Shown: positions 9,432-17,754, numbered from the stretch's first letter. The stretch is 64,000 nucleotides of DNA from Pedobacter cryoconitis (GCF_014200595.1 NZ_JACHCG010000005.1:124001-188000); one strand, 5' to 3'. Notes: generated from the letters alone by a model not told the origin. Translations and numbers: made by a program.

Positions 9432-10667
9432 TTATTCAAATTCTGACTGTAATATACTGATAACTTCTTTAATAGTTTCTTCCTCCAGATCAGTTCTTTT
9501 TACTAATTCGTCTACTGACAGCGCTAGTACGCTTCTTGCTGTATCACAGCCAATTGATTTCAATTCATCGATAATCCAGCTATCGATTTCATCCGAGAAT
9601 TCTTCGATATCCACATCTTCATCTTCTTCACCAGCTTCACGGTAAACATCAATTTCGTAACCAGTTAATTTACCGGCAAGCTTGATATTATGTCCACCAC
9701 GGCCAATTGCAAGAGAAACCTGGTCAGGCTTCAGGTAAACCGAAGCATGTTTAGTTACATCATCCAATTTGATGGAAGTGATTTTAGCAGGACTCAAAGC
9801 TCTTGTGATATAAAGAGAAATATTATTAGTGAAATTGATTACATCAATATTCTCATTTTTAAGTTCTCTCACGATACCATGGATACGTGAACCTTTCATA
9901 CCAACACAAGCACCCACCGGGTCAATTCTGTCATCATAAGATTCCACAGCTACTTTAGCACGTTCTCCTGGTTCACGAACAATTTTCTTAATCGTAATTA
10001 AACCGTCGAAGATCTCAGGAACCTCAATTTCAAACAAACGTTGTAAAAACTCAGGGGCAATTCTTGAAATAATAATCTTTGGTGTGCTATTCATCATATC
10101 CACCTTTAAGATTACCGCACGTACAGTATCACCTTTTTTGAAATAATCAGCCGGTATCTGTTCAGTTTTAGGCATAATTAACTCATTACCCTCATCATCC
10201 AGTACTAACGTTTCTTTTTTCCAAACCTGATAAACTTCTCCTGTTACGATTTCTCCAACTCTGTCCTTATATTTCTTAAAGATCTCGTCTTTCTCTAATT
10301 CAAGTACTTTAGATACCAGTGTCTGACGAGCAGCTAAAATAGCTCTTCTTCCAAAACTCTCTAAAGTAATCTGCTCAATGTAGTCGTCTCCAACTTCCAT
10401 ATCTGCATCTAACTGTTTAACCTCAGCCAGTTCGATTTCAAGATCGTCATCTTCAGAAAAGCCATCTTCCATTACTTTTCTTGTACGCCAGATCTCTAAA
10501 TCACCATTATCAGGGTTAACAATTACATCACAATTCTCATCAGTACCATATTTCTTACGTAACATGCTACGAAATACTTCTTCCAGCACACTGATCACCG
10601 TAGGACGGTCGATGTTCTTGAACTCTTTGAATTCTTGAAATGAATCGATTAAATTAATATTGCTCAT
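9432..10667 (-). CDS. nusA: Transcription termination/antitermination factor NusA
   Basis: A 411-residue NusA, which binds RNA polymerase and nascent RNA to modulate pausing and termination. The N-terminal RNAP-binding domain is followed by an S1 domain (VGEIVTGEVYQVWKKETLVLD) and two KH domains. Landmarks there are PEIFDGLITIKKIVREPGER, DPVGACVGMKGSRI and VSLAIGRGGHNIKLAGKLTG. A short acidic C-terminus with a helix-hairpin-helix-like segment ends the protein. It lacks the long C-terminal acidic repeats of E. coli NusA, as expected outside Gammaproteobacteria. It starts 2 bases after rimP, so the two are tightly coupled. NusA may regulate its own operon through the leader at 11151-11181; that is inference. 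Confidence 0.97.
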   Translation of the reverse strand: MSNINLIDSFQEFKEFKNIDRPTVISVLEEVFRSMLRKKYGTDENCDVIVNPDNGDLEIWRTRKVMEDGFSEDDDLEIELAEVKQLDADMEVGDDYIEQITLESFGRRAILAARQTLVSKVLELEKDEIFKKYKDRVGEIVTGEVYQVWKKETLVLDDEGNELIMPKTEQIPADYFKKGDTVRAVILKVDMMNSTPKIIISRIAPEFLQRLFEIEVPEIFDGLITIKKIVREPGERAKVAVESYDDRIDPVGACVGMKGSRIHGIVRELKNENIDVINFTNNISLYITRALSPAKITSIKLDDVTKHASVYLKPDQVSLAIGRGGHNIKLAGKLTGYEIDVYREAGEEDEDVDIEEFSDEIDSWIIDELKSIGCDTARSVLALSVDELVKRTDLEEETIKEVISILQSEFE

Positions 10668-10669
10668 TT

Positions 10670-11134
10670 TTATTTAAATGAAATTAAAACCTTTGTTTCT
10701 ATTATATTACTAAAGTCCAGACTGGTTTCAACCAATTGTGCTTTCTTTCCTTTTTCTTTTACTTTCGCTTCAATAGTAATCGACTGCTCATTTACATCCA
10801 GCAGTTTTCCTTCCATAATATCACCTCCGGTAACTTTAACACTCAATTCGCGTCCGATGTTTTTCTCATATTGTCTTTGAAGCTTTAAAGGCTCGCCAAC
10901 ACCAGGAGAGGAAACCTCCAGATTATATGCTTTCTCAATAGTATTTTCTTCTTCCAGATGAAATCCAACATGTCTGCTAATCGCAGCACAATCCTGAATA
11001 CTGATGCCCTGATCACCATCCACATGAATGATTAACTTATTGCCAGGCAACAACTTCACCTCAACTAAAAATAACTCCGGTCTGTCCGAAATTTTTTCCT
11101 CTACTAATTCTATTACTCTCTTCTCTACTTGCAT
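10670..11134 (-). CDS. rimP: Ribosome maturation factor RimP
   Basis: A 154-residue RimP, needed for 30S subunit assembly. The sequence shows LVEVKLLPGNKLIIHVDGDQGISIQDC followed by SRHVGFHLEEE, YNLEVSSPGVGEPLKLQRQY (the family signature SSPGxxxPL) and a C-terminal SH3-like domain (GRELSVKVTGGDIMEGKLL). First gene of rimP-nusA-infB, a gene order widely conserved in bacteria. Its ATG lies 64 bases from a -7 element at 11199-11206, and the intervening leader holds a terminator-like hairpin (see 11151-11181). Confidence 0.95.
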   Translation of the reverse strand: MQVEKRVIELVEEKISDRPELFLVEVKLLPGNKLIIHVDGDQGISIQDCAAISRHVGFHLEEENTIEKAYNLEVSSPGVGEPLKLQRQYEKNIGRELSVKVTGGDIMEGKLLDVNEQSITIEAKVKEKGKKAQLVETSLDFSNIIETKVLISFK

Positions 11135-11150
11135 AAACCAATTTGCGGAT

Positions 11151-11181
11151 AAAAGAAAAGAGGGGACATCTGCCCCCTCTT
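11151..11181 (-). promoter_or_regulatory. Possible attenuator hairpin in the rimP-nusA-infB leader
   Basis: Read on the minus strand, AAGAGGGG (11181-11174), an 8-base loop and CCCCTCTT (11165-11158) form a GC-rich 8-bp stem. TTCTTTT follows, and the rimP start codon is 16 bases further on. A second AGAGGGG copy at 11189-11183 could pair with the same CCCCTCT strand instead. The element lies inside the transcript made from the -7 box at 11199-11206. Confidence 0.5.
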
Positions 11182-11198
11182 GCCCCTCTATATCAGTG

Positions 11199-11206
11199 CA
11201 AAGGTA
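11199..11206 (-). promoter_or_regulatory. -7 promoter element of rimP-nusA-infB
   Basis: On the minus strand this is TACCTTTG, an exact match to the Bacteroidota TAnnTTTG element, placed upstream of rimP in an AT-rich region. A -33 TTTG exists 24 bases upstream, slightly farther than usual. Confidence 0.65.
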
Positions 11207-11340
11207 GGGATTTTATTTCAAAAATAAAAACAAATACCGCTTGTAAATCCATATGCTGTTTAACAGAACTAATTTAAAAAAATTAAATAACAGCCTGAAA
11301 CAGAAAATAAAAAAAAATTAAACGGGAAGGAATTAAAGAC

Positions 11341-11775
11341 TTAACGCTTTAGCACGACCTGCTGAGGCTTTACACTATGATTTAGCCGGCCGCTGATTAT
11401 TTTATCCGTACTGGCAAACTGCGCATTCATATACGAGATGACTAAATAATTTTTTCCTGAAATAAATGATTCAGCAGGTCTGAAAACCAAAGTACTGTCC
11501 GTTACTTCCAGCTTACCGGGTATATTATGTTCCATGCCTGTAGTATCTTCGTCATCAGGAGTCTCTAAAACAGTAATTAAATCAGCATGCGCAGTATCCA
11601 CCCCTGGAATATTCCTGATCAGTCCCAAACCAGCAGGATCAATGTCTGAAAAGATAATTGCAGTACTATCCGATGAAAACCGGACAGAAAGTGGCTTATT
11701 ATTTGCTGAGGAACATGACATTAAACAAGCAATCCCAAACAGCACCGGAACTGATTTTACTAAACGGCTGTACAT
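11341..11775 (-). CDS. Hypothetical lipoprotein
   Basis: A 144-residue predicted lipoprotein. A lipobox LMSC ends the signal peptide (Cys at about residue 21) and is followed by SSANNKP, so the protein should be exported and lipidated. The mature part is not recognised. It has an alternating hydrophobic pattern suggesting a small beta-rich domain, with an acidic stretch TPDDEDTTG in the middle. It is divergent from the membrane protein at 11794, only 18 bases separating the start codons, so any promoter must overlap the opposite gene. The 206 bases between it and rimP hold only the rimP promoter and leader. Confidence 0.7.
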   Translation of the reverse strand: MYSRLVKSVPVLFGIACLMSCSSANNKPLSVRFSSDSTAIIFSDIDPAGLGLIRNIPGVDTAHADLITVLETPDDEDTTGMEHNIPGKLEVTDSTLVFRPAESFISGKNYLVISYMNAQFASTDKIISGRLNHSVKPQQVVLKR

Positions 11776-11793
11776 TTTTTAAAACTAAACATT

Positions 11794-12141
11794 ATGAAAC
11801 TTATTATTGAAATTTTATTGATGGGTCTGGCCATGCTGCTGGGCTCATACCTTGTTCCGGGCGTTCGTATTGATGGATTCGGTACCGCAATTATTGCTGC
11901 CGTACTGATTGCACTGGCCAATGCGACCATCGGATTTGTTTTAAGGCTGCTTACTTTCCCAATCAACTTTCTGACACTGGGACTGATGTCTTTTATCATT
12001 ACCGTATTAATGATCCTTTTAGTAGCTAATATGATGAAAGAATTTTATATTTCCGGCTTCTTTGCTGCTGCATTTTTAGCCATCGTAGTGGCTGTAATCA
12101 AAGCTTTATTCGGTACGATTGCCGGTACCGATAACGACTAA
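11794..12141 (+). CDS. Phage holin family 4 / YvlD-like membrane protein
   Basis: A 115-residue integral membrane protein with four hydrophobic segments (about 4-22, 28-50, 55-78 and 88-110). The pattern LLGSYLVPGVRIDGFGTAIIAAVLIALANATIG (a loop then a long helix) and LPINFLTLGL-like FPINFLTLGLMSF is that of the COG1950 / 'phage holin 4 superfamily' proteins, which are ordinary chromosomal membrane proteins of unknown function. Nothing nearby suggests a phage. It is followed directly by a bidirectional terminator shared with the acyl-CoA dehydrogenase gene. Confidence 0.8.
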   Translation: MKLIIEILLMGLAMLLGSYLVPGVRIDGFGTAIIAAVLIALANATIGFVLRLLTFPINFLTLGLMSFIITVLMILLVANMMKEFYISGFFAAAFLAIVVAVIKALFGTIAGTDND

Positions 12142-12147
12142 AAACAT

Positions 12148-12183
12148 AAAAAGGCTGTTTTCCAAATAGAAAACAGCCTTTTT
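12148..12183. terminator. Bidirectional intrinsic terminator
   Basis: AAAAAGGCTGTTTTC (12148-12162) and GAAAACAGCCTTTTT (12169-12183) form a perfect 15-bp stem with a 6-base loop. The A and T runs make it functional on both strands, between the convergent genes at 11794-12141 and 12207-13346. Confidence 0.9.
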
Positions 12184-12206
12184 ATATAAAATTCTGATCA
12201 ATTATA

Positions 12207-13346
12207 TTATCTTAATATCTCTCTTGAAATAACCATTTGCTGGATTTCAGAAGTACCTTCATAAATCTGTGTAATTTTTGCATCACGCATTAAACGTTCT
12301 ACATGGTATTCTTTAACAAATCCATAACCACCATGTACCTGAACAGCCTCAACTGTCACATCCATCGCAACCTTAGAAGCATATAATTTGGCCATAGAAC
12401 CAGCCAGCGTATAAGGCAGGCCCTGATCTTTTAACCAGGCCGCTTTATAAACCAGCATTCTTGCCGCTTCAATACTTGTAGCCATATCTGCTAACTTAAA
12501 AGCAATCGCCTGATGCTCTGCAATTGGTTTACCGAATGATTTACGTTGTTTAGCATAAGCCAGTGCCAGTTCGTATGCACCAGCCGCAATACCAAGCGCC
12601 TGAGCAGCGATACCAATACGGCCGCCCTCTAAAGTTTTCATCGCAAATTTAAATCCGAATCCATCCTCACCAATTCTGTTTTCCTTAGGGACTTTTACAT
12701 CATTGAACATCAGAGAATGTGTATCAGATCCGCGGATGCCCATTTTATTCTCTTTAGGGCCGATTGTAAAACCTTCCATTCCCTTTTCTACAATAAAAGC
12801 GTTGATCCCTTTATGCTTAAGATCTGGATGCGTCTGTGCAATAACCAGGTAAGTAGAAGCATTGCTTCCATTAGTAATCCAGTTTTTTGTTCCGTTTAAC
12901 AGGTAATAGTCACCTTTATCTTCGGCAGTAGTCTGCTGAGAAGTTGCATCAGAACCCGCTTCTGGCTCAGATAAACAAAATGCACCAATTTGTTGTCCTG
13001 AAGCTAAAGGTTTAAGATATTTTTCTTTTTGAAATTCAGAGCCATAAGCCTCTAAGCCATAGCAAACTAAAGAATTGTTGACAGAAACCACAACTGAAGC
13101 TGAGGCGTCAACTTTAGAAAGCTCTTCCATAACCAGCACGTATGAAACCGCATCTAATCCGCTTCCACCGAACTTTTCTGAAACCATCATTCCCAAAAAA
13201 CCCAGTTCGCCAAGCTTTTTCACTTGCTCCGCCGGAAATTTCTGATGTTCATCTCTTTCAATTACACCAGGCTTTAATTCATGCTGCGCGAAATCTCTCG
13301 CAGCCTGCTGGATCATCAATTGTTCTTCACTTAGTTGAAATAGCAT
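12207..13346 (-). CDS. Acyl-CoA dehydrogenase (short/medium-chain type)
   Basis: A 379-residue FAD-dependent acyl-CoA dehydrogenase, catalysing the first oxidation step of fatty-acid or branched-chain acyl-CoA breakdown. Visible are MLFQLSEEQLMIQQAARDFA, the FAD/substrate signature AFCLSEPEAGSDA, the second signature WITNGS and, near the C-terminus, QVHGGYGFVKEYHVERLMRD followed by QIYEGTSEIQ. The glutamate of YEGTSE is the catalytic base position of this family. I use the ATG at 13346; the frame extends to 13379, but that would include the -7 promoter element. Exact chain-length preference cannot be read. Confidence 0.93.
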   Translation of the reverse strand: MLFQLSEEQLMIQQAARDFAQHELKPGVIERDEHQKFPAEQVKKLGELGFLGMMVSEKFGGSGLDAVSYVLVMEELSKVDASASVVVSVNNSLVCYGLEAYGSEFQKEKYLKPLASGQQIGAFCLSEPEAGSDATSQQTTAEDKGDYYLLNGTKNWITNGSNASTYLVIAQTHPDLKHKGINAFIVEKGMEGFTIGPKENKMGIRGSDTHSLMFNDVKVPKENRIGEDGFGFKFAMKTLEGGRIGIAAQALGIAAGAYELALAYAKQRKSFGKPIAEHQAIAFKLADMATSIEAARMLVYKAAWLKDQGLPYTLAGSMAKLYASKVAMDVTVEAVQVHGGYGFVKEYHVERLMRDAKITQIYEGTSEIQQMVISREILR

Positions 13347-13376
13347 AATAATTATTTTTGGAAAATTACTTTTTGC

Positions 13377-13384
13377 CAAATTTA
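13377..13384 (-). promoter_or_regulatory. -7 promoter element of the acyl-CoA dehydrogenase gene
   Basis: TAAATTTG on the minus strand matches TAnnTTTG and lies 30 bases before the ATG at 13346. Its position also argues against the longer start at 13379. Confidence 0.6.
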
Positions 13385-13397
13385 GTATTTCAAACTG

Positions 13398-13425
13398 AAA
13401 GATACTATGGTTGCATAGTATCTTT
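13398..13425 (-). terminator. Perfect hairpin after panD
   Basis: AAAGATACTATG (13398-13409) and CATAGTATCTTT (13414-13425) form a perfect 12-bp stem with a GTTG loop, 12 bases past the panD stop codon. The T run is short, so termination is probable rather than certain. The hairpin lies immediately upstream of the next promoter. Confidence 0.6.
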
Positions 13426-13436
13426 CCGAAAAATAA

Positions 13437-13787
13437 TTATTTTAGAAGATGATTGTTATCATCAGGGAACACCAGGATAGGCTTATACAATTTAGCTTCT
13501 TCAATAGGTAAAGAACCATAAGAAATGATAATTAAAGTATCTCCAACCTGTACCTGCCTTGCAGCCGCACCATTTAAACATACTGTACCTTTACCGCGCT
13601 CACCTTTAATCACATAGGTTTCAAATCTTGCCCCATTATTATTATTGACAATCTGCACCTTTTCATTAGCAATGATATTCGCGGCATCCATCAGGTCCTC
13701 ATCAATTGTGATGCTGCCTACATAGTTTAATTCCGCCTGTGTCACCCTGACACGGTGTATTTTCGATTTTAATATCTCGATAATCAT
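13437..13787 (-). CDS. panD: Aspartate 1-decarboxylase
   Basis: A 116-residue pyruvoyl enzyme that makes beta-alanine from aspartate for pantothenate (coenzyme A) synthesis. The self-cleavage site Gly24-Ser25 is visible in NYVGSITID, where Ser25 becomes the pyruvoyl group. [12 protein letters not shown] precedes it, and [26 protein letters not shown] follows with the conserved Tyr and Asn. Length is normal for the family. It lies 44 bases after panC on the same strand, so both beta-alanine supply and its ligation are probably co-expressed. A TAACTTTA sequence just before the ATG resembles, but does not match, a -7 element. Confidence 0.96.
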   Translation of the reverse strand: MIIEILKSKIHRVRVTQAELNYVGSITIDEDLMDAANIIANEKVQIVNNNNGARFETYVIKGERGKGTVCLNGAAARQVQVGDTLIIISYGSLPIEEAKLYKPILVFPDDNNHLLK

Positions 13788-13831
13788 GCTGTAAAGTTAG
13801 ATAATATTATATTGATTCATTGTAATTCTTG

Positions 13832-14698
13832 TCAGTTCAGCATCATGTTATCAATCAGCCTGGTATCTCCGACTTTTGCCGCAACCAGGGCAACCAGATG
13901 CTGTGCTGCCTTATCTTTTTCAGGAAGAAGCGTCTCGCTGTTCGCAATTGTAAAATAATCAAGTTCTACCCCTTTTACACTTTGAATGATAGCTATGGCC
14001 TCTTTTAATAAAACTTCTATAGTTTCTGTTTGAAAATGATCCTTCACATAAGTCAGGGCTTTGCTCAATACCAATGCATGCTCATGCTCCACAGCAGAAA
14101 GGTGAATATTTCTGGAACTCATAGCCAGCCCGTCTTCTTCCCTGATAATCGGACAGGAAACAATCTTTAACGGCAAATTGAAATGAGCAACCATATTACG
14201 GATCATCAATACCTGCTGAAAATCTTTCTGACCAAAAAACGCCAGATCAGGATCAACTGCATCAAAAAGTTTCTTAACGATCTGGGTTACGCCCTGATAA
14301 TGCCCTTTTCTGAACTCTCCTTCCAGCAAAAATTCGGCTGGTCCGAGATCAATATGCCAATTTTCAGGCACAGGGTACATTTCTTTTACGGACGGCATAA
14401 ACACATAATCACATCCCGCATCCTGCAACATTTCAATATCATGCTGTAGTGGCCTTGGATATTTTTCCAGGTCTTTAGGGTCAGTAAACTGCGTTGGATT
14501 CACGAAAATACTGCAAACTACAACATCTGCATGTTGTTGAGCGATCTTTACGAGAGATACGTGTCCTTTATGCAAAGCGCCCATTGTAGGCACTAATGCT
14601 ATTTTTTGTTGAGCCAGTTTTAGTGGCTTCAGCAAGCTATTTAATCCTGCTATTGTATTTATAACTTCCAAACCGGGTTGTAAAATTTCAAAGTCCAA
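13832..14698 (-). CDS. panC: Pantothenate synthetase
   Basis: Pantoate-beta-alanine ligase, the last step of pantothenate synthesis, up to 288 residues. The nucleotidyltransferase motifs are clear: LVPTMGALHKGHVSLV (HIGH-like), FVNPTQF, FPRPLQHD-like KYPRPLQHD, FFGQKDFQQ, and REEDGLAMSSRN (KMSKS-like region). There is no ATG start. The frame begins with TTG at 14698, and a second TTG at 14671 gives EVINTIAGL, whose length before VPTMGALH fits the family better. The gene is divergent from the half glycogen synthase at 14818, an arrangement known in related genomes. Confidence 0.95.
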   Translation of the reverse strand: MDFEILQPGLEVINTIAGLNSLLKPLKLAQQKIALVPTMGALHKGHVSLVKIAQQHADVVVCSIFVNPTQFTDPKDLEKYPRPLQHDIEMLQDAGCDYVFMPSVKEMYPVPENWHIDLGPAEFLLEGEFRKGHYQGVTQIVKKLFDAVDPDLAFFGQKDFQQVLMIRNMVAHFNLPLKIVSCPIIREEDGLAMSSRNIHLSAVEHEHALVLSKALTYVKDHFQTETIEVLLKEAIAIIQSVKGVELDYFTIANSETLLPEKDKAAQHLVALVAAKVGDTRLIDNMMLN

Positions 14699-14742
14699 AG
14701 TTGGTTAATTATATAATCCCAACAAAACATCTAAGCAAGATA

Positions 14743-14773
14743 TTGATAAATTTGAATAAATTGCTTACCTTTG
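14743..14773 (+). promoter_or_regulatory. Promoter of the GT5-like gene
   Basis: TTG at 14743-14745, a 20-base spacer and TACCTTTG at 14766-14773 match the Bacteroidota -33/-7 promoter layout. The start codon at 14818 follows about 40 bases later. Confidence 0.65.
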
Positions 14774-14817
14774 CCCCTTGATTATCTTTTCTTTAACATA
14801 AATATTTATTCACAAAT

Positions 14818-15648
14818 ATGGAGATGGCAAAAACGAAGCTACTGATTGTTACACACGAGATGTCGCCTTTCCTGGAACTCACCAAAATTTCAGAGATTAC
14901 CCGTCAATTACCTCAGGCAATGCAAGAAAAAGGATTTGAGATCCGTATTCTTATGCCAAGGTTCGGCAATATCAACGAACGGAGGAACAGGCTGCACGAA
15001 GTTATTCGTTTATCTGGAATGAACATCATGATTGATGACAATGACAACCCGCTTATTATCAAAGTCGCATCTATTCCAGCAGCTCGTATGCAGGTTTACT
15101 TCCTGGATAATGAAGATTATTTCCAGCGCAAGTATGTATTCAGAGATAAAGAAAACAAGTTTTATGCAGACAATGACGAAAGAACAATCTTCTTTTGTAA
15201 AGGTGCGCTGGAAACTGTTAAAAAGTTAGGCTGGGCACCGGATATCGTGCATTGCCACGGCTGGATGACTTCACTGGTCCCTGTTTACATTAAAACTTCT
15301 TACAAAAACGACCCTACATTCAAGAATTCTAAAGTAGTTTATTCTGTTTATGAAAACTGTTTCACTGAAACTTTACATGCTGATTTGCATAAAAAAGCAG
15401 TGATGAACAACATGACAGCGGATGACACCAAAGTTTTCGAAAATGCAGACAGCAATACTTTGCATATTGGTGCAATTACTTACGCTGACGCTGTAGTTTT
15501 GGCCGATGAGAAAATTGATGCTGATGTGTTAAAATTTGTTAAAGATTCAAATAAGCCAACTTTAGCCTTTAATTTAACCGAAAATTTCGAGAACTTCTAT
15601 GCTTTATATGAAGAAATCTCGAATGATGAATTGGTTTCAATAGCATAA
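14818..15648 (+). CDS. Stand-alone N-terminal glycogen/starch synthase domain
   Basis: A 276-residue protein matching only the N-terminal catalytic half of GT5 glycogen synthases: KLLIVTHEMSPFLEL, IRILMPRFGNINERR, YFLDNEDYFQRKYVF and PDIVHCHGWMTSLVPVY. The C-terminal GT-B half is absent. The ADP-glucose-binding KTGGLADV-type loop near residue 22 is replaced by LTKISEITRQLP. It therefore probably cannot act as a glycogen synthase on its own. Similar half-length proteins occur next to panC in Bacteroidota. The ATG at 14818 or the one at 14824 could be used. The function is unknown; a regulatory or partner role is possible. Confidence 0.8.
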   Translation: MEMAKTKLLIVTHEMSPFLELTKISEITRQLPQAMQEKGFEIRILMPRFGNINERRNRLHEVIRLSGMNIMIDDNDNPLIIKVASIPAARMQVYFLDNEDYFQRKYVFRDKENKFYADNDERTIFFCKGALETVKKLGWAPDIVHCHGWMTSLVPVYIKTSYKNDPTFKNSKVVYSVYENCFTETLHADLHKKAVMNNMTADDTKVFENADSNTLHIGAITYADAVVLADEKIDADVLKFVKDSNKPTLAFNLTENFENFYALYEEISNDELVSIA

Positions 15649-15671
15649 ACTCAGGTATTATTAAATTAATT

Positions 15672-17156
15672 ATGAAATTTTCAAAACTAGACTTATTGAC
15701 CCTGTTAATAAGTCTTTTTCTTTTTTCGTCTTGTAAAGACTCCAGTACTATCGGTTTAGATATTAATCCAGCTAACGCGGTCAGTGGGATTCTTTTGGAT
15801 ACAGTTACGGTTACTTCCCGTACTGAACTGGATGATCCTGCCTCAACATATCCTCCTGCAACAACAGGTTCAGCCGTTGGCTTAGTCAGATATCCTCTCG
15901 GACAAATGGCTGATCCGATTTTCGGTTCAACAACAGCAAACCTGGCTATGGCAGTTACCTTACCAGGTAGTACAGGATATAGTTTTGGTACAGCTGCTGA
16001 AATTGATTCGGCAGTATTAGTGATGTCTTATGCAACAAATACCGCAGTTCCTGCTACAGTCCAGGCCACTATCGGAAGCCAGCTTGCACAGTTTTACGGA
16101 GACAGTACTTCAACATTCAATGTTAGAGTAACTCAATTAAACTCGAACCTTTCTACTCAAACCGGCTTCCTGAATACAACGGATTACGCGTCAACAGACC
16201 TTCTTGGATCGGCAACGATAACACCAAGGCCAAGTACCTCTGTCAGAGTTGTCAGAGTAATCCCGGGCGCACCAGACACTGCATATAATGCCGCTCCTCA
16301 ATTAAGGATTAAATTATCAACAGCATTGATCAAAAGTAAGATCATGGCGCTGGACTCAGTAACTTTAAGTACAAATGCTAATTTAGCAGCTGCTTTTAAA
16401 GGTTTAAAAGTAACCGCAAGCCTGGTTTCCGGAAAACCCGGTGCAGTGATGTTCCTGGATTTCGCCGGTAGCAACTCTAACCTGGAGATTTATTATAAAA
16501 AACAAAATGCGACTACTGCAACACTTAGAGATACGGTGGCAGCTATGTTTCCAGTCTCTGCACCCGCAGGGCCAGTTGCAGCAACTGTAAAACATGATTA
16601 TACCAATACAGCCATTGCAGCCCAGATAAAGACACCAGCAGATTACGCGGTAACTTATTTGCAGGCAATGAGTGGAGTGAGAAACAAAATAACTTTTCCT
16701 TACCTGAAGAACCTCAAAGCTTCCACAGGAAAAATTGTCATTAATAAAGCTGAACTGGTGATTGACATCAGCGATCCTACAGATTCAGTTCCATTTAAAA
16801 TACCACCACGTCTTTCTTTGTACAGATTAGATATTGCGAAACAAAGACAAAATCTACCGGATAATAATGTGGCCTCAACAAATAATCCTGGTGGCGATCC
16901 AAGGGCAGTATTACCATTCGGAGGATTCTACGATAAAACGAAAAAAAGCTACACTTTTGTAATAACGAGCTATATTCAGGATATTGTTGACGGAAAAACT
17001 GTGGATTACGGAACATACTTAGCACCAACAGCTACAACTGAATTTAACTTACAGCCTTATGCAACCTCAGCGGGAAGAGCCGTTATCGGTTCATTTAACA
17101 ACCCTGCGAACCGGAAAATAAGACTTAATATTTATTACGTTAAGAACCCTAATTAG
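15672..17156 (+). CDS. DUF4270 family lipoprotein
   Basis: A 494-residue predicted outer-membrane lipoprotein. The signal peptide ends in lipobox FSSC (Cys at about 21) followed by KDSSTIGLDINP. The mature part is rich in Ser/Thr/Ala and has the DUF4270 layout: ILLDTVTVTSRT, FGSTTANLAM, EIDSAVLVMSY and a C-terminal ITSYIQDIVDGK...AVIGSFNNPANRKIRLNIYY block. Function is unknown in the family. It starts 23 bases after the half glycogen synthase and is followed by a strong terminator, so the two form an operon. Confidence 0.85.
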   Translation: MKFSKLDLLTLLISLFLFSSCKDSSTIGLDINPANAVSGILLDTVTVTSRTELDDPASTYPPATTGSAVGLVRYPLGQMADPIFGSTTANLAMAVTLPGSTGYSFGTAAEIDSAVLVMSYATNTAVPATVQATIGSQLAQFYGDSTSTFNVRVTQLNSNLSTQTGFLNTTDYASTDLLGSATITPRPSTSVRVVRVIPGAPDTAYNAAPQLRIKLSTALIKSKIMALDSVTLSTNANLAAAFKGLKVTASLVSGKPGAVMFLDFAGSNSNLEIYYKKQNATTATLRDTVAAMFPVSAPAGPVAATVKHDYTNTAIAAQIKTPADYAVTYLQAMSGVRNKITFPYLKNLKASTGKIVINKAELVIDISDPTDSVPFKIPPRLSLYRLDIAKQRQNLPDNNVASTNNPGGDPRAVLPFGGFYDKTKKSYTFVITSYIQDIVDGKTVDYGTYLAPTATTEFNLQPYATSAGRAVIGSFNNPANRKIRLNIYYVKNPN

Positions 17157-17173
17157 TTTTTAGCACTCAGCAT

Positions 17174-17207
17174 AAAAAAAGGCTGCCCCCAACGGGCGGC
17201 CTTTTTT
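17174..17207 (+). terminator. Intrinsic terminator after the DUF4270 gene
   Basis: A run of As and GGCTGCCC (17181-17188) pairs with GGGCGGCC followed by TTTTTT (to 17207), with one G-T wobble and a 4-base loop. Strong GC stem with a T run. Confidence 0.9.
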
Positions 17208-17294
17208 GTGATCAAGTTATAAACTCGCGGATCAGGGATTAAATTTCAAGTTTTAGGGGGAGGAAAGATCCTGATTTTTCCAGGCTTGCTACTT

Positions 17295-17447
17295 TTACGA
17301 AAGTTCTCTGATGCCTTTTTCGGTTTCTATTGCTTGTTTCATTATGCCCGGTACAGGACTTTTGAAACAACCTGTACTCCAAACTGCTGCTTTAAAAATG
17401 AAACCGCCCAGGATTCCCTTCGAAAATTTACCCGTTAATCTTCCCAT
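17295..17447 (-). CDS. Possible small protein of 50 residues
   Basis: An ATG-started frame of 50 codons ending in TAA. It begins MGRLTGKFSKGILGGFIFKA and then contains a Trp, a Cys and a charged C-terminal helix-like stretch (KQAIETEKGIRELS). The composition (glycine-rich amphipathic start, charged end) looks more protein-like than chance, but no family is recognised. The upstream side is AT-rich, and a 10-bp tandem repeat lies 67 bases before the start. No clear -7 element was found. It may be a genuine small protein or a chance ORF. Confidence 0.35.
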   Translation of the reverse strand: MGRLTGKFSKGILGGFIFKAAVWSTGCFKSPVPGIMKQAIETEKGIRELS

Positions 17448-17513
17448 AATAAATAAATGCTTTTCCACCAATGTAAGCTATTAGCGTTAAAGATTATCCT
17501 GATGCGTAAAAAA

Positions 17514-17563
17514 TGTCCGCAATTGTCCGCAGCTGTCTGCAATTGTCCGCAGTTGTCCGTGGG
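17514..17563. repeat. Five tandem 10-bp units (TGTCCGCAAT-like)
   Basis: Units start at 17514, 17524, 17534, 17544 and 17554: TGTCCGCAAT, TGTCCGCAGC, TGTCTGCAAT, TGTCCGCAGT and TGTCCGTGGG. The exact 10-base period places every TGTCCG on nearly the same face of the helix, as for cooperative protein binding or slippage-prone DNA. Confidence 0.85.
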
Positions 17564-17754
17564 TTAGTCAAAGGGAAAATTATAATTTCATTAATTTTCA
17601 ACTAGTTATGGTTTGGTTGTGCCTGAGTGGTGGTCGGGATGACACCAGGTTGAGAACAGCCTTTAAGCATACTTACTCTAAGTCATTTCAACTAGTTGTT
17701 TTGACTTGGACTTGCCATGCTCTCACGTTACTTTAGCACTGCTCTTACCCTAAC

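Noticed and set aside
11794..12141. Prophage, because of the 'holin family 4' name
   Set aside because: No other phage gene is near. The family name refers to ordinary membrane proteins, and the flanking genes are housekeeping.
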